Assembly: GCA_965216965.1 (NCBI GenBank)
Contig: CBDCGX010000011.1
Span: 1 to 13,156 of the forward strand
Direction: 5' to 3'
Origin: CBDAKK01 sp965216965
GTDB lineage: Bacteria; Spirochaetota; Spirochaetia; WTKD01; G963693115
DNA length: 13,156 bases
The notes below the pieces were generated by a model, which saw only the letters and a list, made by a program, of their open reading frames with translations, was not told where the DNA came from and ran no database searches. The position numbers and the translations under genes are program-made. Positions 1-4,424 of this stretch are shown in pieces (positions within the stretch are counted from its first letter, which is position 1; every line of letters starts with the position of its first letter).

Positions 1-65
1 TTAAGCAAAACGAGGTCAGGGATATATTAATAGCTTTAGGAATGGAGGTAGAAGATTGCAAGTAG
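1..65 (+). CDS. 75-aa unknown protein, 3' end only (5' cut by window edge)
   Basis: This is the last 21 codons of the block A gene that is complete at 4197-4424. It enters at the second base of a codon and ends at TAG 63-65. The window edge cuts it, so the truncation is not biological. It overlaps the TTG start of the next gene at 56. Confidence 0.8.
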   Translation, partial: KQNEVRDILIALGMEVEDCK

Positions 66-646
66 ACATCAGGAAAGAATACGCGGAATATAGCAACAAA
101 GAGTTTAGGATTAACATCAGAGCCGGGATTAACCCCAGAGACAAGCATATTAAAATTACTAAGATTGCAACATCAGAGCCGCAAATAGTTCTAAAATATG
201 TAGTAGCCGAGATGGATTATAAGATTATTAATAAAATTATTAACCCTTATAGGTTCGACTTTAAGCCTACCGGAATAAAAATAGTGGGTCATAGCTACAA
301 GTCGAAATGTGGGGCCTGCGATGTGTTAGTAATAGGCCCTGATATTAACGGGAAAGTAAAAGTGGAGGTCATGACGGAAGGATTTGAGCCCATGGAGTTA
401 GCAGACATCAAGAAGTTAACATCTGGAGAACTTACAACTAAGAGAGTAAAAATTGCTAAGCCTGAGGTTAAGCCAGAAGTAGTAGAAAAAAAGCTGATTA
501 CATGTAAATTATTAAGCCCTGACAATGAGGTAGTAGAAATTACAGACCTCGAGTCATATTGCAAAGATAAAAATTTAGATTTTATAGCAATGGAGAAGTT
601 AGCGAGAAAAGAAATTATCTTCTACAATGCATACAAACCAGTATAG
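56..646 (+). CDS. 196-aa protein with NUMOD-like C-terminal module (unit 1)
   Basis: I do not recognise the N-terminal part (about residues 1-120). It reads as a mixed alpha/beta domain with a CGAC pair (C85, C88) just after H79, too little for a confident zinc site. Residues about 124-147 form a charged, proline- and valine-containing linker (K, P, E rich). Residues about 149-187 have the pattern of short NUMOD-type modules at the ends of phage homing endonucleases and other phage proteins: L-SPD, an ITDL segment, a YC-K--NL helix, then a M-KLARKE helix; this suggests DNA contact. No nuclease motif is visible. The TTG start is supported by GGAGGT six bases upstream (44-49) and by the 10-bp overlap with the 75-aa gene, which implies translational coupling. 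A terminator follows at 659. This copy has I132 and V141 where the other two have V and A. Confidence 0.85.
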   Translation: MQVDIRKEYAEYSNKEFRINIRAGINPRDKHIKITKIATSEPQIVLKYVVAEMDYKIINKIINPYRFDFKPTGIKIVGHSYKSKCGACDVLVIGPDINGKVKVEVMTEGFEPMELADIKKLTSGELTTKRVKIAKPEVKPEVVEKKLITCKLLSPDNEVVEITDLESYCKDKNLDFIAMEKLARKEIIFYNAYKPV

Positions 647-658
647 AAATAAAAAAAG

Positions 659-691
659 AAGCTCTTCCGTAATTGGAGGGGCTTTTTGTTT
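659..691 (+). terminator. Rho-independent terminator of block A (unit 1)
   Basis: AAGCTCTTCC pairs with GGAGGGGCTT over ten pairs (two G-U) around a six-base loop GTAATT. An A-rich run lies before the stem and TTTTTGTTT after it. It starts 13 bases past the stop of the 196-aa gene and closes the operon. Confidence 0.88.
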
Positions 692-1040
692 GTGCACGAA
701 AGAAGTTCGAAGGTCAAAAGATTTGTTTATGGTTAAGGTCAAGGGCTTGATTGAGTAGAAAATGAGTAGATTACAGTTTTAGGTAGGGTTTTCGGTAGGG
801 TTTATGTAAAACTGGGACTTAAACTGGGTAATTATGCATTTTAGTATATCGGTCGGATTGTGAGAAGGTCGCTCGGATCCGCTACATTCGTGGAACATAA
901 TTTACTCGACATATAATCGTACACGGAAATGATACAGGGGTATGCATAATGTGCAACTCGGAATTTGGATAGACCACACCCCTCGCTTTTGCTGCGGCTT
1001 TGGGTCGGTAAAGCCTTTCGCTTCGCTTACTTGTTATATT
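692..1040. other. Non-coding region, left part: phased G-tract repeats and hairpins
   Basis: I see no supportable gene here. Two tandem GGTAGGGTTT decamers (782-791, 794-803) and two AAACTGGG octamers (809-816, 821-828) each recur with a 12-bp period, giving four GGG tracts. TCGGAT is repeated (854-890 region). The segment 971-1030 is C/G-richer than its surroundings and can fold, for example GTAAAGC (1008-1014) with GCTTAC (1025-1030). It could be part of the replication origin or a single-strand origin. Equivalent segments: 5051-5399 and 9410-9758. Confidence 0.5.
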
Positions 1041-1066
1041 TTATCATGGATTTTTAAAGAAGTACA

Positions 1067-1124
1067 GGACAAATGTCCCGTTTTGCAAAAATAAATTATC
1101 AGGTGGGGAAGTGGACAAATGTCC
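1067..1124. repeat. Two copies of the dyad GGACA-AA-TGTCC
   Basis: Perfect 5-bp inverted arms around AA occur at 1067-1078 and 1113-1124. Both are followed by a similar tail (CGTTTTGC, GGTTTGCC). They look like binding sites for a dimeric protein, plausibly the 258-aa protein. Copies at 5426-5483 and 9785-9842. Confidence 0.7.
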
Positions 1125-1169
1125 GGTTTGCCTAAAGTCAGGAAATCTACAACTTCTACAAATTAAATT

Positions 1170-1193
1170 ACAACAAAACAACAAAACAACAAA
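1170..1193. repeat. (ACAACAAA)3 tandem repeat
   Basis: Three perfect octamers contain no G and no T on the + strand. The strand bias and low duplex stability fit an unwinding element or single-strand loading tract, but this is not proven. Copies at 5529-5552 and 9888-9911. Confidence 0.8.
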
Positions 1194-1324
1194 AGGTTTT
1201 AAAATCTCCTAACATAAAAAAAGGTTTACGCGTGCATATCGTGTGTGAGTAATATGTATCCACGAGGGTGCGTGTCGTGCGTGTGTATCGCGTGTATATA
1301 ATGTAAAACATTTCCACTTATACG

Positions 1325-1342
1325 AAACCCCTTCGATAATAA
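1325..1342 (+). promoter_or_regulatory. 18-bp shared control motif, copy upstream of block B
   Basis: AAACCCCTTCGATAATAA is identical to 3783-3800 upstream of block A, and both are followed by two variable bases and ATAG. It contains GATAAT, a possible -10. Here no good -35 lies at the right distance, and a separate promoter lies 76 bp downstream, so an operator or an upstream second promoter are both possible. Copies at 5684-5701 and 10043-10060. Confidence 0.6.
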
Positions 1343-1400
1343 CTATAGGTATGCAGGTGTGAGTAATCCAGTTGTATGTGGATATTTAAAGCAATACGAG

Positions 1401-1429
1401 TTGTTATATTTACGGTATAGGTGTATAAT
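1401..1429 (+). promoter_or_regulatory. Sigma-A-type promoter of the 258-aa gene
   Basis: TTGTTA (1401-1406), a 17-bp spacer and a perfect TATAAT (1424-1429) place transcription start near 1436, about 25 bases before the ATG. A second TATAAT at 1297-1302 has no good -35. Copies at 5760-5788 and 10119-10147. Confidence 0.7.
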
Positions 1430-1460
1430 GTAGGTATATTAAAAGTAGGAGGTACAATTT

Positions 1461-2237
1461 ATGAGAAAGCCGATTGAGAGTATTACGACATCACAAGAAA
1501 TTATGTCGGAATTGATTATGTTGCACGAGGAACTAATCGCATTGGAAGAGAAGAAGTTATCAGCAGAGAAGGTATTTGACAAGTTATTGCACGAAACATT
1601 AGTCGTGGGTGTATCCAAAGAACGAGCTAAGTTGATGAGTGATCCGTTTGTAGCCACTCGACAATATGATAAAGCAATTGAGGTAAGAAGAGGGAAGGTC
1701 AAATCTTTGGAACTGGTAGTTGGGTCAAGAACGGGCATACCACTATCAGTGGATGTGATTAAGGCGACAGGGCCTAAGCAGTTTGCTACCTTGGCTTGGT
1801 TAATGCTAAGCAACGGACACTACTCTATGGAAGAATTAGAGGCTATGAGTGGACGAAGTAGGAAAGAAATACAAAAGGATATGCAGAAACTCGAGAAGTT
1901 AGGATTATTTACTCGGGTTAAAAAAGGGAAGTTCGTTAAAATGGAGGCAAACAGCGAAGGCGAGTACATCAAGATTTACGAATCAATAATTAATATTAGT
2001 GGAGTCAACTTCTCTTCTAATGAGAAAATAATATTTCTTACACTGGTGTCGCAATTACAACGAAAGGGAAACGATGGTCGTGTGACTGACGAATACATCA
2101 CTCGTAAGACTGGAATGTCGAAATCTGTAATTAGTCGTACACTCATGGAGTTAGAAAGAAGAGGTGTAATTATTATACATAAGCCCACACAGAAACAAAG
2201 GTGTTTCGAGATACAAGGGATTAACTATTTTAGGTAG
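1461..2237 (+). CDS. 258-aa double winged-helix protein, candidate replication initiator (unit 1)
   Basis: A likely cytoplasmic DNA-binding protein in three parts. Residues about 11-48 are a charged helix with a coiled-coil look, possibly for dimerisation. A first winged helix spans about 107-162 (a YSMEELEAMSG turn, a recognition helix of RKEIQKDMQKLEKLG, then a basic beta wing). A second spans about 184-253 (VTDEYITRKTGMSKSVISR followed by MELERRGVIII). Tandem winged helices are the plan of several theta-type plasmid initiators (Rep_3 and related), and helix-turn-helix domains like the second also occur in phage replication proteins. I cannot assign a family. The ATG is set by TAGGAGGT (1446-1453), seven bases upstream. 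Its own promoter lies at 1401-1429 and origin-like repeats lie upstream, which favours an initiator; a plain regulator is the alternative. The TAG stop abuts the first 30-bp direct repeat. Confidence 0.88.
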   Translation: MRKPIESITTSQEIMSELIMLHEELIALEEKKLSAEKVFDKLLHETLVVGVSKERAKLMSDPFVATRQYDKAIEVRRGKVKSLELVVGSRTGIPLSVDVIKATGPKQFATLAWLMLSNGHYSMEELEAMSGRSRKEIQKDMQKLEKLGLFTRVKKGKFVKMEANSEGEYIKIYESIINISGVNFSSNEKIIFLTLVSQLQRKGNDGRVTDEYITRKTGMSKSVISRTLMELERRGVIIIHKPTQKQRCFEIQGINYFR

Positions 2238-2267
2238 GTCTGTAGCCCAGTAGTAGCAAGGTGTACA
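2238..2267 (+). repeat. 30-bp direct repeat, left copy
   Basis: Identical to 2341-2370, with a 103-bp period. It holds the TAGCCCAGTAG core and ends in TGTACA. Copies at 6597-6626 and 10955-10984. Confidence 0.95.
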
Positions 2268-2340
2268 ACAACAACCCCCCTTTTTGACACACTACAAGTC
2301 TTATATACTATATATGTAGTCAGTCGATTTAGGGGGTTGT

Positions 2341-2370
2341 GTCTGTAGCCCAGTAGTAGCAAGGTGTACA
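2341..2370 (+). repeat. 30-bp direct repeat, right copy
   Basis: Identical to 2238-2267. It lies in the predicted 5' untranslated leader of the RHH gene, abutting the right arm of the outer dyad. Copies at 6700-6729 and 11058-11087. Confidence 0.95.
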
Positions 2371-2408
2371 GAGGCGAAGAAATTATAATAAAAATAGGAG
2401 GAACAAGT

Positions 2409-2576
2409 ATGAGTAAAAAAAGATTATACCCGAAGGAATTCCCAAGAGGATTAGCATTAAGAGTAGAAGAGGAATTGTACTGGGATTTAAAAAAATATAA
2501 CATCAAAGCCGGCGAGATTAGAACTATATTAAAAGAAGCGGTTGCGAAGTTGGAGAAAGGGGAAAAGCATGATTAG
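2409..2576 (+). CDS. 55-aa ribbon-helix-helix protein, likely autorepressor (unit 1)
   Basis: A small basic protein of CopG/Arc-type layout: an N-terminal basic arm, a strand GLALRV (residues 14-19), helix A from about EEELYWDLKKY (20-30), a short turn with IKAGE, and helix B from IRTILKEAVAKLEKG. Such dimers insert a two-stranded sheet into the major groove of operator DNA. The ATG is chosen over an upstream in-frame GTG (2364) because AGGAGGA lies at 2397-2403, at proper spacing; the longer form would run through the leader. The stop overlaps the ATG of the 221-aa gene (ATGATTAG), so the two are coupled. The dyad promoter just upstream is the likely target. The length is typical of plasmid copy-control repressors (about 45-60 aa), but the family call rests on pattern only. 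Confidence 0.8.
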   Translation: MSKKRLYPKEFPRGLALRVEEELYWDLKKYNIKAGEIRTILKEAVAKLEKGEKHD

Positions 2577-3234
2577 AACGGAAGACCACCAAATTTCTAC
2601 AAGACTAAAAATACAGAAAGCAATCCCGATCAATCCAACAACAAAAACAACAAAAGAGTCCTCTAAATCATATAAAAAGATTTTAAAGCTCCACAAAGAA
2701 TGCGGCGTAAATGGTTATGTAAAATTGACAGAATTCGAAGTAAAAAAGATAAGCAGGATTTTGCACGGTGTAGAAGATGACGACAAGAAGAATTATTTAT
2801 TGTGGTTATGTTGGACTGTTGCTTTGCTGGATAGAAATCTAGGTAGAAGTTGGACTAATTTTTATGTGTTTTATAATAGAGTTTTTGATGTATTCGTTTA
2901 TTGGGGAAATGTTAGTATTGTAGAAGTTGAGAAAGAAATTAATAAGATAAATGATTTGATGTACGGAAAAACTAAAAGGTTTGATATTAAAGTTAGCCAA
3001 TGTAGAAGAACAAGAAATTTTAGTTTCCACACAAAAGGAACTCCACCAGTTGACGAAAAGTATTGGGGACAATTTAAAAAAGGTTATGCAATACATCATG
3101 TTAAAGGTAATAAAACTGGAGAAGTCGAGAAGTTAGAAATAAATGACCACTACTTATTACATAGTTTAGGAAGAAGAAATTATGACAAGAAAAAGAAGTT
3201 TAAAAAATATGTAAAAATAAATTTGCAATGTTAG
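2569..3234 (+). CDS. 221-aa basic protein of unknown function (unit 1)
   Basis: I do not recognise it. Residues 1-35 are polar and low in complexity (many T, K, S). Residues 36-70 are helical and basic. Residues 76-113 are rich in aromatic and aliphatic residues (W79, W82, W95, several F and Y) but broken by charges, so more likely a folded core than a membrane segment. The C-terminal third is strongly basic, ending in a lysine cluster (207-213), which suggests nucleic-acid binding. No HUH triad or active-site tyrosine pattern of rolling-circle initiators is visible, although its position after an RHH gene mirrors repB after copG. The ATG at 2569 has GGAGAAAGGGG upstream and overlaps the RHH stop; a TTG at 2542 is a poorer start. 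After its TAG the same frame continues into a second RHH domain (3235-3369). Confidence 0.85.
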   Translation: MIRTEDHQISTRLKIQKAIPINPTTKTTKESSKSYKKILKLHKECGVNGYVKLTEFEVKKISRILHGVEDDDKKNYLLWLCWTVALLDRNLGRSWTNFYVFYNRVFDVFVYWGNVSIVEVEKEINKINDLMYGKTKRFDIKVSQCRRTRNFSFHTKGTPPVDEKYWGQFKKGYAIHHVKGNKTGEVEKLEINDHYLLHSLGRRNYDKKKKFKKYVKINLQC

Positions 3235-3369
3235 GCAAAAAGTAATAAACTTAGATTAAATAAAAAAGTAATTGATGAGTTTAACAAGCTGGCAAGCAAA
3301 CACAAAATATATAGTAAGACAAGTTTATTAAATCAAGCACTTACAGAATTCGTTAATAAGTATAGTTAG
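3228..3369 (+). pseudogene. Second RHH domain lacking its own in-frame start (unit 1)
   Basis: Translating 3235-3369 in the frame of the 221-aa gene gives 44 residues containing KLRLNKKVIDEFNKLASKHK and then a TSLLNQALTEFV helix, a textbook RHH pattern (strand, helix A, turn, helix B), ending at TAG. No ATG, GTG or TTG precedes the domain in this frame. An ATG at 3228-3230 overlaps the upstream stop, but an A5 run (3237-3241) puts it out of frame by one; with A4 it would encode a 46-aa RHH protein. It is either a broken gene, a site of programmed or phase-variable slippage at A5, or read-through of TAG to a 266-residue fusion. All three units have A5, so it is not a random read error. It is shorter than most gene callers report. 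Confidence 0.65.
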
Positions 3370-3373
3370 AAAA

Positions 3374-3407
3374 CAGGGATCCTCTTAAATACTGGGGGCT
3401 TTTTTTG
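3374..3407 (+). terminator. Probable terminator of block B (unit 1)
   Basis: TCCTC can pair with GGGGG(C) around a short AT-rich loop, followed by seven T. The stem is short and uses G-U pairs, so the call rests mostly on the position five bases after the RHH stop and on the U-tract. Copies at 7733-7766 and 12092-12125. Confidence 0.55.
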
Positions 3408-3770
3408 TTATGTGGTGTAAAACTCAAATGCGGGGGGAAACTCGTGGCATCAGTATCTCCTATTCTTACGCACACTACACTAAACAGATTTATAAGTGAT
3501 TACTTGACACGACTCAGAATGGTGTGAGAAATAAATATTTTTATGGTGGCTCAGAACTCCCGATTTTTGTGGCGAAAAAAAGTTCCACCTCTCAGGAAAA
3601 ATTTTATAGTGGAAAAGAAGAGGGGGGGTACCTCGGAAAGGGGGAGGGGATTGGGGATATAGGGGATACCCGCACCAGCTCATAACCTATTTTTCGAAAC
3701 TCCTACACCAGTCAAAACGATGGATAAAACTCAAAATATTGGATAAAAAAATTACTCAATAGGTAGATAG
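3408..3770. other. Non-coding region between block B and block A (unit 1)
   Basis: I see no supportable gene; the reverse-strand reading frame here is proline-rich and lacks a ribosome binding site. It holds a TTGACA (3504-3509) without a well-placed -10, A/T homopolymer runs, several GGTGG/CCACC segments that could form hairpins (about 3543-3590), and a G-rich tract (3622-3665). Equivalents: 7767-8129 and 12126-12488. Confidence 0.6.
3622..3665 (+). other. G-quadruplex motif (unit 1)
   Basis: G7 at 3622-3628 is followed by G5, G4, G4 and G4 at 3640-3644, 3646-3649, 3653-3656 and 3662-3665, with loops of 1, 3 and 5 bases. That satisfies the usual four-tract criterion with four-G tracts on the + strand. 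It is kept in all three units (7981-8024, 12340-12383). The only change is a loop A to T in unit 3 (12368), with the G tracts untouched. Confidence 0.8.
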
Positions 3771-3800
3771 TCGTCAGTTCTCAAACCCCTTCGATAATAA
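3771..3800 (+). promoter_or_regulatory. Probable block A promoter containing the 18-bp shared motif
   Basis: TCGTCA (3771-3776), 16 bp and GATAAT (3793-3798) form a plausible sigma-A promoter. The -10 lies inside AAACCCCTTCGATAATAA (3783-3800), the motif also found at 1325-1342. It lies about 35 bases before the first ATG of block A. Copies at 8130-8159 and 12489-12518. Confidence 0.5.
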
Positions 3801-3834
3801 TAATAGAACATATTAAACCGTGGAGGTAGAAGTT

Positions 3835-3951
3835 ATGACAACGGAAGAAAAGAAAGAGTTTTTTAAAAAGTTATTGATGGAGTCGGACAGAGAAGATTTA
3901 GCAGAAATTAAACAACAAGTGGAGGTAAAAGATGATACAAGCAATAGATAA
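3835..3951 (+). CDS. 38-aa charged peptide, first gene of block A (unit 1)
   Basis: It starts at an ATG with GGAGGT at 3822-3827 and ends at TAA. The sequence is almost entirely charged or helical (MTTEEKKEFFKKLLMESDRE at the start) with no signal peptide or membrane segment. Its last 20 bases overlap the start of the 92-aa gene, so it may serve as a coupling leader peptide as well as, or instead of, a functional protein. I do not recognise it. It is intact in all three units. Confidence 0.65.
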   Translation: MTTEEKKEFFKKLLMESDREDLAEIKQQVEVKDDTSNR

Positions 3952-4210
3952 GGTGGCATTATTTTTAGAGCAAGCAGTAAGACCTACTGGAGATATGGAC
4001 GACAAAGTGTGGGTAGCAGACATCACGGACGAGTACAACAAGTTATCGGGTAAAAATATCACTTCGGCAAGAGTAGGGCATGCATTAAAAAAAGCAGGTG
4101 TTAAGTCAGAACTTTGTAGAAGAAACGGAAGACACGGAACTGCTGCGATAGTAGGATCTATATTTGAGCCTACAAAAGAAAATGTGGGGTGGATCCATGA
4201 CAAAGGTTAA
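3932..4210 (+). CDS. 92-aa winged-helix protein (unit 1)
   Basis: Residues about 25-78 read as a winged helix: a VWVADITDEYNKLSG first helix and turn, a recognition helix TSARVGHALKKAG, then a basic wing (RRNGRHG) and a closing strand AAIVGSIF. The pattern resembles the small winged-helix domains at the C-termini of phage and plasmid primase/helicase proteins, but here it stands alone. The likely role is DNA binding in replication or regulation; the target is unknown. Its ATG has GTGGAGGT at 3919-3926 and lies inside the 38-aa gene; its stop overlaps the ATG of the 75-aa gene by 14 bases. Confidence 0.82.
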   Translation: MIQAIDKVALFLEQAVRPTGDMDDKVWVADITDEYNKLSGKNITSARVGHALKKAGVKSELCRRNGRHGTAAIVGSIFEPTKENVGWIHDKG

Positions 4211-4424
4211 TTTAGAGTTATTCGGTCAAAAAGTGGAAACAGAATCTTTAGAATACAAGTGCAACTACCTAAATATCACAGGTGGGATAAAAAAAGTGCA
4301 TACCGTTAAGGATAGAGGGTTGTATAAATTTGTAGATGTCATGATTGTAGAAGACCACATTAAGCAAAACGAGGTCAGGGATATATTAATAGCTTTAGGA
4401 ATGGAGGTAGAAGATTGCAAGTAG
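4197..4424 (+). CDS. 75-aa protein of unknown function (units 1/2 junction)
   Basis: A small soluble alpha/beta-looking protein with no motif I recognise: a beta-rich first half (to about VHTVKDRGLYKFVDVMIV) and a C-terminal helix containing EVRDILIALG. It has two cysteines (C22, C74). The ATG at 4197 is preferred over an in-frame TTG at 4164 because GGGGTGG (4184-4190) lies just upstream and the short form overlaps the 92-aa gene by only 14 bases. Its own end contains the ribosome binding site (4403-4408) and TTG start of the 196-aa gene. Confidence 0.78.
   Translation: MTKVNLELFGQKVETESLEYKCNYLNITGGIKKVHTVKDRGLYKFVDVMIVEDHIKQNEVRDILIALGMEVEDCK

Larger units (their letters stand above)
1041..1400. 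other. Putative replication origin block (unit 1)
   Basis: Several origin-like signals are packed upstream of the 258-aa winged-helix gene. There are two identical dyads GGACA-AA-TGTCC (1067-1078, 1113-1124; 46 bp apart, each followed by a GTTT-GC-like tail). A G-free tract of three perfect ACAACAAA octamers (1170-1193) sits in AT-rich DNA. Degenerate 9-11-bp CGTGT-type repeats (1231-1250, 1271-1300) lie about one helical turn apart. DnaA-box-like sites are TGTGGATAT (1377-1385; one mismatch to the reverse complement of TTATCCACA) and GTATCCACG (1256-1264; two mismatches). Iterons, an AT-rich tract and DnaA boxes next to an initiator gene are typical of theta-replicating plasmids; that this is the origin is inference. 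Equivalents: 5400-5759 and 9759-10118. Confidence 0.5.
2238..2370. promoter_or_regulatory. Control element: nested dyad over a promoter, flanked by 30-bp direct repeats (unit 1)
   Basis: A perfect 30-bp direct repeat occupies 2238-2267 and 2341-2370. Between them, ACAACCCCC (2271-2279) is the exact reverse complement of 2332-2340, and GACACACTACA (2286-2296) pairs at 9 of 11 positions with 2315-2325. Both inverted repeats share the same axis at 2305.5. The promoter TTGACA (2284-2289), 16 bp, TACTAT (2306-2311) sits inside the inner dyad, so a protein bound to the dyad would cover -35 and the start site. The product of the first gene transcribed is an RHH protein, which fits autorepression as in copG-repB modules (inference). 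The dyad could also fold in read-through RNA from the 258-aa gene. The left repeat begins on the base after that gene's stop codon. Confidence 0.75.

Noticed and set aside
1439..1813. Reverse-strand frame of 124 codons opposite the 258-aa gene
   Set aside because: Serine/asparagine/threonine-rich shadow of a well-supported + strand gene with its own promoter and ribosome binding site.
2238..2267. tRNA-like sequence in the 30-bp repeat (TAGCCCAGTAG fits the D-arm/A-box pattern)
   Set aside because: The D stem does not pair, and no anticodon arm, T arm or acceptor stem follows.
2238..2370. Minimal CRISPR array (two 30-bp repeats with a spacer)
   Set aside because: Only two repeats, a 73-bp palindromic spacer holding a promoter, and no cas gene.
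2225..2506. Reverse-strand frame of 93 codons across the control element
   Set aside because: It runs through the dyad and direct repeats and opposite the RHH gene, with no start signals.
1461..2576. The frame of the 258-aa gene stays open except for TAG codons through the intergenic region into the RHH gene, suggesting TAG recoding
   Set aside because: The intergenic part is explained by DNA repeats and a promoter, the RHH gene has its own ribosome binding site, and other genes would gain only short nonsense tails (the 196-aa gene meets TAA two codons later).
2569..3234. 221-aa protein as an integral membrane protein because of its W/F/Y/V-rich segment at residues 76-113
   Set aside because: The segment is interrupted by D, R and N residues every few positions, with no uninterrupted stretch of about 18 hydrophobic residues.
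3480..3683. Reverse-strand reading frame of 67 codons in the G-rich intergenic region
   Set aside because: It is proline-rich because it reads the complement of the G tracts, has no ribosome binding site and shows no domain; the loop change at 12368 alters it freely.
3771..3800. Rolling-circle double-strand origin at the CTTCGATAATAA motif
   Set aside because: The match to the pC194/phiX-type nick region is loose, the motif occurs twice per unit, and no HUH initiator is encoded.
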